NCBI GenBank assembly: GCA_023434365.1
Contig: JAEYSV010000037.1
Coordinates: forward strand, 1 to 30,318
Source of the DNA: Bacillota bacterium
Lineage (GTDB): Bacteria > Bacillota > Clostridia > Lachnospirales > Lachnospiraceae
DNA: 30,318 nucleotides
Reading direction: 5' to 3'
Made by a program: the position numbers and the translations under genes. The notes beneath the pieces were generated by a model. That model had not been told where the DNA came from. It did no database searches and saw nothing but the letters and a program-made list of their open reading frames with translations. Below, piece after piece: positions 8,190 through 15,994 of this stretch (positions within the stretch are counted from its first letter, which is position 1; each line of letters opens with the position of its first letter).

Positions 8190-8219
8190 TTGAATGTCGT
8201 AAGAAGAAAATGGTATAAT
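8190..8219 (+). promoter_or_regulatory. Strong promoter of the DUF5717-like operon
   Basis: -35 TTGAAT at 8190-8195, an 18-base spacer, and -10 TATAAT at 8214-8219 with an extended TGG before it. The leader to the ATG is about 120 bases, AT-rich, with no riboswitch I recognise. GGAGG lies just before the ATG. Confidence 0.7.
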
Positions 8220-8345
8220 ATAAATAATTATAGCTAAAATTGTGAAATCGGACAATATTAAATCAAAATATCTAATATAAACGTTAGAAAAAATATAAAA
8301 CATAACGTAAAAAAAGCAATACTTGGGAGAAAATGGAGGAATACA

Positions 8346-11300
8346 ATGAGAGAGAAAATTGCAAAGCTGGCAAAAGGTCAATTTGTATATGATATTCCGG
8401 TACTACAATTTACTCCGGAGCTGCTTACGTTTGAAGCGGTGATTGGCAAAGAATACAGAGGTACTTTTCGAATTGAAAACAGTGAAACTCATATGATGAA
8501 GGGGGTTTTATACTGTAAAGACGAGAATATGACCCTGTTAAACCAAACCTTTGTAGGAACGGCTTGTGATATTGAGTTTAGTTACCACGTACCAGAAGCA
8601 AAAAAAGCAGGAGAGAAGATTGATGGAGAGATTATTGTTGTCAGTAATTTAAAAGAAGAATCTCTTTTTTATGAAATTATACCACAAGCTCCCTATCTTG
8701 AAAGCAGTTTAGGAAAGGTCAGAGATTTGCTGCATTTTACTAATGTGGCCAAAGCGGATAAAGTTCAGGCAGTTAAGTTATTTAAGAATCCGGAGTTTAT
8801 GGAAATCTTACTAAATCACAATGATGCCTTGGTCTATGAAAGTCTAATTCAAAGCACCTCTACTCTTCATGCACTAGAAGAATTTCTTGTAGCAGTACAT
8901 AAGAAGCTGCCCGTTACGCTTACTGTTTCGAAAACATCATTTTACTATTCCAATGTGACCGAGAATTTAAAAGAGAGTATTCTATTTACGAAAGACCAGT
9001 GGGGCTATGCAGGGTTTCGAGTTACAACAGATTCTGAGTTTTTAAAGCCAGATCATAAGTATATCTGGACCGATTCTTTTACAGGAGATCATTTTAATCT
9101 AGAAGTAATCATTGATTATACAAAACTGAAACCACGGCAAAATATTGGTCATATCACAGTTAGTAATGCACAACAAGCCATTACCATCGAAATAGTAGCA
9201 GAGTGTCCTCCTCTTAAGAGAGTGAATGACGATGCAAGTAGTAAGTGTCTAGAGTATGAAATGTTACTTACCAGGCGATATCTTGATTTTCGACTTAATA
9301 AGATAAGTAAGGTAGACTATGAGGAAAGCTTAGAAGCGATTTTGCAAAATTTGAATGCGTTAGAGCCTTCTACTAAATATACGTTATGGCAGGCTCATCT
9401 TTTTATGCTGTCTGGAAGAGAGAAGGAACTTGCGTTATTGATGAAATCCTTCGATCATCAGAAAAATGAGCTACTTGAGGAGTCTGTTGATGACTACCTT
9501 GGATATCTGTATCTGAAAGCATTGTACTCAAAAAAAGAGGAAGATATTGATTTTGCGATAACGACAATCTATGAATATTATGATAAGGAATATAAATATT
9601 GGGGATTGTTATGGTATCTATTTTATCTGGATAAGAGATATGATGAGAATCCTTTGGAGAAGTTGTTACTTATCAAAGAACAATTTGAGCAAGGAGTAGT
9701 TAGTCCAGTTTTATATTATGAGGCTTGTCTGATTTATAATGATCAACCCTCATTGTTAAAGGAACTTGGACGCTTTGAATCTCATGTGGTTCACTTTGCA
9801 GTTCGTAATCAGTGCATGAGTGAACAATTGGCAGATCAGTTCATCTTCTTAGCAGGTAGAGAAAAGCATTATCAAAAGTTGATGTTTGGTGATCTGACTA
9901 CACTTTATGAACAGTATCCCCAGAAACATATATTGACCGAAATCTGCAGGTTATGCATTAGCGGGAACTGCACCGATGCAAAGTATTTTAAGTGGTATGA
10001 GCTCGGGGTAAAAGAACAACTTAAGCTAACGAAGCTGTATGAAAGTTATATGATTGCGATACCAATGGAGGAAAGTGTCACGATAGATCATACGGTGTTA
10101 TTATATTTTGTCTATAATAATCAGCTGCCGGATGTGAGAAAGGCCTTTCTATATTCTTATATCATTAGGAATAAGGAACAGGATGCTTCCACCTACCGCA
10201 CCTACTATAAGCAAATGGAATCGTTTGCAATTAAGCAGTTACTTAAAGGAAACATAAATCAAGAATTAAGTATTGTCTATCAAGAGATGATAACCGGTCC
10301 ATTATTAACAGAGGAGCTGGCAAAAGCACTCTGTAAGATTTTGTTTTGTTATGAGATTACCTGTCCGAATAAGAAGATTACTGGAGTGTATGTAAATCAT
10401 AAGGAATTAATGCAAGAACAATATGTGCCACTTTTGAATGGAAGAGCACTTATTCATCTGTATACGCAGAACTACGCAATCTATCTTGTAGATGAGGATA
10501 ACAACCGGTATGCAAAAAGTGTACCTTATACCTTAAACCGTTTTATCAATCATCTAGATGTTTATAACTGTCTCTATGAACTAAATTACCACGATCTTTA
10601 TTTGGCTCTCTATTTAAATGACAGAATTTATCAGAATCGTCAAAAGGAGAAGGAAGCATTTCATATACATAACCGTTTAATTCACCATGAAGCGGTAAGT
10701 CTGGTATGCAAACAATCAATGTATTATGAAATGATTGAACACTACTATGAGGAAGGAGTGTTAGAGAAACTTGACCAGTATTTGAATACACTAGATCTCT
10801 CGCTGATTGTAGCTGAGAACCGACCTAAGGTTATTGAGTATCTGATCATGAGAGAACTTTACGAAAAAGCACTCGTTTGGATAAATGAATATGGATATGA
10901 AGGCGTAGCTGATAATCGTTTGCTTAAGTTTGCAACGGAAGTGATTAGGGGTCAATGGGCTACAGAGAAGGTGTTTATGCATCTTTGCCATTCTCTTATA
11001 CAAAAAGGAAAGTTTAATGATGAAATTCTTAATTACCTGATTCAAAGTGAGGAAAACGATACACGTTCCTTATATACTTTGTGGGAGCTTGGGCAAGACA
11101 GGAAGCTTTCAACTACTCTTCTTGAAGAACGTTTACTAGGGCAAATGCTTTTTTCGGAAAATACGAATCTTGATTCTTTGAAGGTATTTAAGTCTTATCA
11201 CTTAGTGGGTAAAAACCTTGAACTGATTAAGGCGTTTTATAACTATTATGCTTATCAGTATCTTGTAAAAGAGAGTATGCCAAGCGATGATTTGATGAGG

Positions 11301-11885
11301 TTGATGCGCCATATCGTCACAATGCATGATCTGCCGGTATGTAGGCTGGCACTGCTTAAGTTTTATAGCACGATTGAGGAGACTACCGAGGAGGATCTTA
11401 AGTTTATTGAGCTTACGATTTATGAGTTTGTAAAGAAGAGTACCGTATTACCATTTTTCAAAAAGTATAGCGATAAGATAGATATGCCACATAATATCCT
11501 TGATAAATATTATGTGCAATATATAACAAATCCTAAGAAAAAAGTGATGATTCACTACTTGCTGGAAAATGAAGAGGAGAATTCCTCTTATTTAACACAG
11601 GAAATGAAAAATGTTTTTGAAGGAATCTTTGTTACAGATTTTATTCTTTTTTATGGAGAGACATTAAATTATTACATTACGGAAGAAGACGAGACGGAAA
11701 TTATTGCTACTGAGAGTTGTATGCTTGAAGCAGATCAAAGATTAGTGAAAGACAATAATAGATTCTCCATGATTAACTTATGCTTGGTTAGCCGGGCGAG
11801 ACAGGAGGATAAAACATTGATTCAATTGATGAAACAATGCGTGGAAAACGAGTATGTGGCATCAAGTATTTTTAAACCACTGTAG
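8346..11885 (+). CDS. Large Ig-like plus helical-repeat protein (DUF5717-like)
   Basis: 1179 residues with no signal peptide or membrane segment, so probably cytoplasmic. Two beta-rich, Ig-like segments are seen at about residues 18-112 (LTFEAVIGKEYRGTFRIEN ... IDGEIIVVSN) and 190-288 (SILFTKDQWGYAGFRV ... NIGHITVSNAQQAITIEI). They are joined by a short helical linker. From about 300 to the end the protein is a long, helix-rich, Tyr/Leu-rich solenoid of TPR-like character. I recall large Lachnospiraceae proteins of this layout as DUF5717, but cannot verify this. No catalytic motif is seen. The Hsp70-like gene follows after 12 bases, which suggests a scaffold or substrate-adaptor role in a shared complex (inference). 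Confidence 0.8.
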   Translation: MREKIAKLAKGQFVYDIPVLQFTPELLTFEAVIGKEYRGTFRIENSETHMMKGVLYCKDENMTLLNQTFVGTACDIEFSYHVPEAKKAGEKIDGEIIVVSNLKEESLFYEIIPQAPYLESSLGKVRDLLHFTNVAKADKVQAVKLFKNPEFMEILLNHNDALVYESLIQSTSTLHALEEFLVAVHKKLPVTLTVSKTSFYYSNVTENLKESILFTKDQWGYAGFRVTTDSEFLKPDHKYIWTDSFTGDHFNLEVIIDYTKLKPRQNIGHITVSNAQQAITIEIVAECPPLKRVNDDASSKCLEYEMLLTRRYLDFRLNKISKVDYEESLEAILQNLNALEPSTKYTLWQAHLFMLSGREKELALLMKSFDHQKNELLEESVDDYLGYLYLKALYSKKEEDIDFAITTIYEYYDKEYKYWGLLWYLFYLDKRYDENPLEKLLLIKEQFEQGVVSPVLYYEACLIYNDQPSLLKELGRFESHVVHFAVRNQCMSEQLADQFIFLAGREKHYQKLMFGDLTTLYEQYPQKHILTEICRLCISGNCTDAKYFKWYELGVKEQLKLTKLYESYMIAIPMEESVTIDHTVLLYFVYNNQLPDVRKAFLYSYIIRNKEQDASTYRTYYKQMESFAIKQLLKGNINQELSIVYQEMITGPLLTEELAKALCKILFCYEITCPNKKITGVYVNHKELMQEQYVPLLNGRALIHLYTQNYAIYLVDEDNNRYAKSVPYTLNRFINHLDVYNCLYELNYHDLYLALYLNDRIYQNRQKEKEAFHIHNRLIHHEAVSLVCKQSMYYEMIEHYYEEGVLEKLDQYLNTLDLSLIVAENRPKVIEYLIMRELYEKALVWINEYGYEGVADNRLLKFATEVIRGQWATEKVFMHLCHSLIQKGKFNDEILNYLIQSEENDTRSLYTLWELGQDRKLSTTLLEERLLGQMLFSENTNLDSLKVFKSYHLVGKNLELIKAFYNYYAYQYLVKESMPSDDLMRLMRHIVTMHDLPVCRLALLKFYSTIEETTEEDLKFIELTIYEFVKKSTVLPFFKKYSDKIDMPHNILDKYYVQYITNPKKKVMIHYLLENEEENSSYLTQEMKNVFEGIFVTDFILFYGETLNYYITEEDETEIIATESCMLEADQRLVKDNNRFSMINLCLVSRARQEDKTLIQLMKQCVENEYVASSIFKPL

Positions 11886-11897
11886 AGGAGGAAACGG

Positions 11898-13151
11898 ATG
11901 ATGGAAGAGAGAACCCTGATCGTTGGATTATATTTATCCAATGACAATACTCAGCTTAGCGTGTTAAATCGGACCCTCTATGAACCGGAAGATGTTTATC
12001 AGACTGAGGCAAAAACAGCACAGATTCCAACAGTCCTTACCTTGGCAAAAGATACTTCTCATTGGTATTATGGAGAGGAAGCCAGGAATTATATCGTGAA
12101 TAAAGAGGGAAGACTAATAAAGAACTTTATGTTCTCGAAGGTGAATTCTTTTATGGTATATGACACCGAGATAACAAGAGAAGCTTTGGTTAAGAAATTC
12201 ATCCGCAGTGTCTTATTGCTATTAAAGCGGGAATTTCCTAATGATTCGATTAAAATGCTTGTTGTAACGATTAAGCAAACCTCTCCGGAAAACATTCTGT
12301 TATTATATCAGGTGTTAGAAGAACTTGGATTATATAAGGACCGTGTACGTATTGTGGGTCATCAGCTTAGTTTTATATATTATGCTCTGAGTCAGAAAAA
12401 GGAACTCTGGATGAATGATGTATCTTTGTTTGATTTTGACGAAAATGGTTTACAATATTATCAGATTACGATGGATAGAAGACAACGCCCTTGCCTGGCC
12501 AGACTTCTTAAGAAGGATTTTACTGAAACACTTTCTTATGACATGATTAAGGAAAATGAAGAAAACACGGGATATGTGTTTGAGCAGATTGTGAATACCA
12601 GGTTATTTAAGCAGATTATCAGCACTATTTACCTTACCGGTGTGGGTTTTGAGGAACCATGGATTAAGCCTTATCTATCAAAGCTATGTACAGGCAGAAG
12701 AGTATTTATAGGTCAGAATCTCTTTTGTTATGGGGCGTGTTATGCAGCGAAAGAATTATCAGGAGAACAAAAACTAGAAGACATTGTACCGATAAGCGAT
12801 GATACGATAGATTGTACGATTACTACTCCGGTTTATGTAGATGGCGAAATCAAAGAAATTGTGCTTGCTAAGCTTGGAAGTCCCTGGTATGAAGTAAACT
12901 GCTCCTTTGACCTAATTCCAGACAGGGAAACTGGTATGGTGCTAACAGTACGAAATGCATTTACTAAGGAGTTAAGCCATCATAGCATCCCGCTAATTGA
13001 TGATGAGCAAAGAAGAAATAAGACAATTCGGTATCGGTTTGAATTATGCTGCATCAGTCGCAATACAGTATCAGTCACAGTCAAAGATATTGGTTTTGGA
13101 CAAATGTATCCAGGAACAGATCAAATCTTTGAACAAAGGATAACGATATAA
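11898..13151 (+). CDS. Hsp70-like protein with degenerate nucleotide motifs (DUF5716-like)
   Basis: 417 residues. The order of segments follows DnaK: first strand TLIVGLYLSNDNTQLSVLN (6-24), then IPTVLTLAKD...YYGEEARNYI (43-66, compare TPSVV and GxxAK), LVVTIKQTSPENILLL (121-136), LFDFDENGLQYYQI (177-190), and IYLTGVGFEEPWIKPYLSKL (244-263, compare VGG-x-x-R-x-P). The C-terminal 110 residues look like the beta-sandwich substrate domain, ending in TDQIFEQRITI. The phosphate loops are lost: DLGTTNS is LYLSNDN and D-x-GGGT is DFDENGL. ATP hydrolysis is therefore unlikely. Part of the four-gene operon; ribosome binding site GAGGAGG overlaps the upstream stop. I recall similar proteins as DUF5716. 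Confidence 0.72.
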   Translation: MMEERTLIVGLYLSNDNTQLSVLNRTLYEPEDVYQTEAKTAQIPTVLTLAKDTSHWYYGEEARNYIVNKEGRLIKNFMFSKVNSFMVYDTEITREALVKKFIRSVLLLLKREFPNDSIKMLVVTIKQTSPENILLLYQVLEELGLYKDRVRIVGHQLSFIYYALSQKKELWMNDVSLFDFDENGLQYYQITMDRRQRPCLARLLKKDFTETLSYDMIKENEENTGYVFEQIVNTRLFKQIISTIYLTGVGFEEPWIKPYLSKLCTGRRVFIGQNLFCYGACYAAKELSGEQKLEDIVPISDDTIDCTITTPVYVDGEIKEIVLAKLGSPWYEVNCSFDLIPDRETGMVLTVRNAFTKELSHHSIPLIDDEQRRNKTIRYRFELCCISRNTVSVTVKDIGFGQMYPGTDQIFEQRITI

Positions 13152-13164
13152 GGGAGGGGAATTG

Positions 13165-14007
13165 ATGGGTAAAATGATATTATGTCAGAGCGAATATGCG
13201 AAGTCTCCCTATCTTTTTGCTTTGTCTGATACAAGAATATATTCAATTGAAGAACTAAGCTTTTACTTGTTTGAGCATATATATGAAATTTACGAAGACT
13301 TCCTTGATGATGGACTAATTCAGTGGATTGAGGAAGAACTAATGATGGAGGAGCTTGCCACAAAGTTAAGAACGTTAAAAGGCTCTCATAACTTAAAGGA
13401 CCTGGTAGTCACGATTCTTTGTAGTAATGATTATTTTACAGAGCCAGAGCTTAATGAAATCATTCAGATTATCGATAAGATTATGGAACTTCCATATCTG
13501 AAAAGACAAAAAATTATGGGAGATAATCTATTAAAATATGCGAATTACAGTATGGCAGCCCAGGTATATACTAGTATATTAAAAAGTGAAGAGGCATCTA
13601 CGCTAAGTCAGGAGGAGTATGGTAATATCCTTCATAATCTGGCCATTACGCATATTCATATTACCTCCTATGAAGAAGCAGCAGTATTATTTGAAGAGGC
13701 ATATAACTTGAATCAAAACCCGGCTTCGTTAAATCAATATCTTCTGGCAATTAGCTTATCTGGTAAAGAAGAACTTTTTGAACAGGAGTTAGTGAAATAT
13801 GAACTTCCATCTGCCTATCAGGATAGTCTGTTAAAGGAGATTCAAAAAGCCAAAGAACAAGCCGCTACAGACGCTCTTTACTGTGAGATAGATGGATTAC
13901 CTGAGCTTAAATACCAAGGTAAGGCAGAGGAGTATTACGAAGTCATTGACAAAATCCTATCGAATATGAAAAAACAATACCGGACAGAAATGATAGCATG
14001 GAAATAG
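13165..14007 (+). CDS. Uncharacterised TPR-like protein of the Hsp70-like operon
   Basis: 280 residues from ATG 13165, five bases after AGGGAGGGG (13151-13159); an in-frame TTG at 13162 is too close to that site. The N-terminal 110 residues are acidic and helical, with no motif I know (SDTRIYSIEELSFYLFEHIY). Residues about 117-190 look like two TPR units: LLKYANYSMAAQVYTSILK and LAITHIHITSYEEAAVLFEE. No signal or membrane segment. It sits 13 bases after the Hsp70-like gene. TPR proteins often bridge chaperones and clients, which fits this operon, but no function is shown. Confidence 0.7.
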   Translation: MGKMILCQSEYAKSPYLFALSDTRIYSIEELSFYLFEHIYEIYEDFLDDGLIQWIEEELMMEELATKLRTLKGSHNLKDLVVTILCSNDYFTEPELNEIIQIIDKIMELPYLKRQKIMGDNLLKYANYSMAAQVYTSILKSEEASTLSQEEYGNILHNLAITHIHITSYEEAAVLFEEAYNLNQNPASLNQYLLAISLSGKEELFEQELVKYELPSAYQDSLLKEIQKAKEQAATDALYCEIDGLPELKYQGKAEEYYEVIDKILSNMKKQYRTEMIAWK

Positions 14008-14019
14008 AAAAGGTGAAAT

Positions 14020-15207
14020 ATGGGATTATTACGTTGGTTTAGAAACCAAAAAGTGAAAAAAGTACTTCAGGAAACAGATGAGGAACTAAAAACACTGGTA
14101 CAGTCGGAGTTGATAAAACCTAGAATAGACTTTTCCGATAAGGGACAGCGGATAAGTTATCTAAAAGAAAATTGTGAACAGATTATCGAAATCAGCAAAC
14201 AGTCACAAGAGTACCTAAAAGAGTATGAATTAGTGACTGCATATCTGACTGATATTCAGATTATTGATGGAATTCCTCTTGAATCAAGATTGGAAGTAAA
14301 CGAGGCTGCAAAAAAAGTATTAACACTTACAAGAGAACGCCAGAAGTATCAAAACTATAATAAAAAAATCACGGATAAACAGTATCAGCTGCTACTAAGT
14401 CTAGCCGACACGATTCCTAACGAAGTCAGACGGCTTAATGAAAAAGAAAGCTATGTTTTACTATTGGAAAAAGATATTAAGCTGTTACGTAAAGAAGGCG
14501 ATTCCCTTTCCGGGCAGCTTGATGATATCCAGAATAAACAAGGATATCTTAGAAAATTGGCTCTAACAATCTGTGGTTTGACAGTTACCATATTTGCCTT
14601 ACTTATGGCGTTAGCTTATAGTGTTGAACTAGATTATACGTTACCATTTGTTATAACCATTGTCGTTGCAATGGCTGGAGCAGGGTATATTCTTTATGAA
14701 GACCTTAATTCAAAAAAGAAGGCAGTAATGTTGCAACGAAAGATGAACCGAGCGGTTGCTTTACTGAATCGAACAAATATCAAATATGTGAATAACAAAT
14801 GTAGCCTTGACTATACTTATAGTAAATTCAATATCAAAAAGTCAAAAGAACTGACGGAACTATGGAATGAGTTTATGGCGGTTCGTGAAATTGAAAAGAG
14901 TTATCAAAAGAATACGGACCAACTTGCTATGTATCAGGAACTTTTAGTTAAGCTGCTTCACAATTATCATATAAAAGATGCAAACATCTGGATCCATCAA
15001 AGTATTGCATTGATTGATCCTAAGGAAATGGTCGAAATCAGACACAGTCTGAATGTCAGAAGACAGAAGTTAAGAGATCGAATGGAATATAACCAAAAAA
15101 TATCAATACAGTGTATTGAAAATATTAAAAATTTACTAAGAGAGTGGCCAGAATCCAAAGAAGAAGTGGTGGCAGTTTTAAACCAATATGGCATTCAGGT
15201 GGATTAA
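14020..15207 (+). CDS. Membrane-anchored coiled-coil protein of the Hsp70-like operon
   Basis: 395 residues, start ATG 14020 with AAAGGTGAA ahead. Residues 1-178 are strongly charged and helical with coiled-coil character (Gln/Glu/Lys/Leu rich). Two transmembrane helices follow at about 180-202 and 207-227 as a tight hairpin, so both ends should face the cytoplasm. Residues 230-395 are again helical and Lys/Glu-rich. No enzymatic motif. As the last gene of the operon it could tether the Hsp70-like and TPR proteins to the membrane (inference). The valS leader promoter begins 12 bases after its stop. I saw no clear terminator between, so some read-through into the valS leader is possible. Confidence 0.72.
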   Translation: MGLLRWFRNQKVKKVLQETDEELKTLVQSELIKPRIDFSDKGQRISYLKENCEQIIEISKQSQEYLKEYELVTAYLTDIQIIDGIPLESRLEVNEAAKKVLTLTRERQKYQNYNKKITDKQYQLLLSLADTIPNEVRRLNEKESYVLLLEKDIKLLRKEGDSLSGQLDDIQNKQGYLRKLALTICGLTVTIFALLMALAYSVELDYTLPFVITIVVAMAGAGYILYEDLNSKKKAVMLQRKMNRAVALLNRTNIKYVNNKCSLDYTYSKFNIKKSKELTELWNEFMAVREIEKSYQKNTDQLAMYQELLVKLLHNYHIKDANIWIHQSIALIDPKEMVEIRHSLNVRRQKLRDRMEYNQKISIQCIENIKNLLREWPESKEEVVAVLNQYGIQVD

Positions 15208-15218
15208 TTATTTTTGGC

Positions 15219-15247
15219 TTGACAGATTTGCATTTAGTGTCTAGTAT
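15219..15247 (+). promoter_or_regulatory. Promoter of the valS T-box leader
   Basis: Consensus -35 TTGACA at 15219-15224, a 17-base spacer, and -10 TAGTAT at 15242-15247. Transcription should start near 15254. Confidence 0.75.
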
Positions 15248-15253
15248 AGTAAT

Positions 15254-15522
15254 AGTATCAGTGGAGATGAGATGCTTTATCATATTGAATAAAGGTAATG
15301 ATGGAGAGGATTAGGTAATACGTCTTGTTAGAGAGAAGGATCCGGAGGCTGAAAGGTCCTTTGAAGAAACGATTACTGAAGGTAGCTCTTGAACCGCGTG
15401 CTGAAACATAAGGAAGTAGGCATCGCCGCAGACGTTGCGTTAACACGAAGAGTTGAGTTTTCTCAAGAATTAAGGTGGTACCACGGTTATTCGTCCTTTG
15501 ACGATTCCTTGGTGCCTTTTTT
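15254..15522 (+). promoter_or_regulatory. Valine T-box leader, specifier GUA
   Basis: The T-box core AAGGTGGTACCACGG is at 15472-15486. Stem I is seen: GTAAT (5' side, about 15317) pairs with ATTAC (15372-15376), and AGAG pairs with CTCT. Between them the specifier loop reads TGAA-G-GTA-G, placing the specifier GTA (Val) at 15382-15384 in the normal GAAx-NNN-purine setting. The terminator pairs GGTACCACGG...CGTC with GACGATTCCTTGGTGCC and ends in six T (15517-15522). Uncharged tRNA-Val should bind and favour the antiterminator, turning on valS when valine is short. The TGG-T bulge fits the tRNA ACCA end. Confidence 0.92.
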
Positions 15523-15834
15523 GATGGTTTCTTTGGCTCGGGAGGTGGTTCGAGGTCAAAAGCTTGGGGTTTACGATTCGTCAATTTGCCCAGGAATTTG
15601 GGGCAAGTGAGATAAAACATATTTCATACGCAACGCGCTCTCGCTCGGATGCCGTCGTAGCGGTACGTAAGGTCATAAAATACATGACCTAAGTACCGAC
15701 GACGTCATAACGGTTGCGTATCAAAATATGTTTCATCTTACTTGCTAGGTAGTTGGTGAGGCAAATTGACGAAGCCTAGTTTGTGGGCTTTTGACCTCGA
15801 ACTATCGCGAGGCCCGGGAGTTAAAAAAAGGCAC
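15512..15834. repeat. Long imperfect hairpin element (about 255-320 bp) between the T-box terminator and valS
   Basis: Nested inverted arms share one centre near 15680. Arms are 15548-15563/15787-15802 (16 bp perfect, GTTCGAGGTCAAAAGC), 15577-15590/15760-15773 (14 bp perfect, TTCGTCAATTTGCC), 15604-15634/15713-15744 (about 31 bp with few mismatches) and 15654-15676/15684-15703 around a 7-base loop. An outer pair, GTGCCTTTTTT (15512-15522) and AAAAAAGGCAC (15824-15834), takes in the T-box terminator tail. The left arm holds an unpaired core, CGCTCTCGCT, at 15636-15645. No credible gene lies inside. A second member of the family begins at 30183. Confidence 0.85.
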
Positions 15835-15934
15835 TGCGGTCATTTGGGTTGGTGGCTAGTTTGTGGGCTTTTGACCTCGAACTATCGCGAAGCCGGGAGT
15901 TAAAAAAAGGTACTGCGGTCATTTTAGTTGGTGG
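15776..15934 (+). repeat. Tandem direct repeat, two units of 80 and 79 bp, in the valS leader
   Basis: Unit 1 is 15776-15855 and unit 2 is 15856-15934. They differ by one deleted base and a handful of substitutions (for example GAGGCCCGGGAG against GAAGCCGGGAG, GGCAC against GGTAC). A partial third start (CTATTGTGTGG) follows at 15935. Each unit holds GCTTTTGACCTCGAAC and AAAAAAAGG, the complements of the hairpin's left arm and of the T-box terminator tail. Duplication of the element's right end is the simplest origin. Confidence 0.9.
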
Positions 15935-15994
15935 CTATTGTGTGGTTTTAACCATAAAGTTTAACAAATAAATTATTAGATTGGAGTTTTGGAT

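Noticed and set aside
15389..15610. Plus-strand open frame across the T-box
   Set aside because: It runs through stem I, the specifier, the T-box core and the terminator, has no ribosome binding site, and its sequence resembles no protein.
15258..15620. Minus-strand open frame of 120 codons across the T-box leader
   Set aside because: It is the antisense of a structured RNA leader, with no ribosome binding site or protein-like composition.
15512..15834. Insertion sequence with terminal inverted repeats
   Set aside because: There is no room for a transposase and no transposase-like frame. At most it is a non-autonomous element.
15776..15934. CRISPR array
   Set aside because: There are only two 80-bp units, directly abutting with no spacers, and no cas genes.
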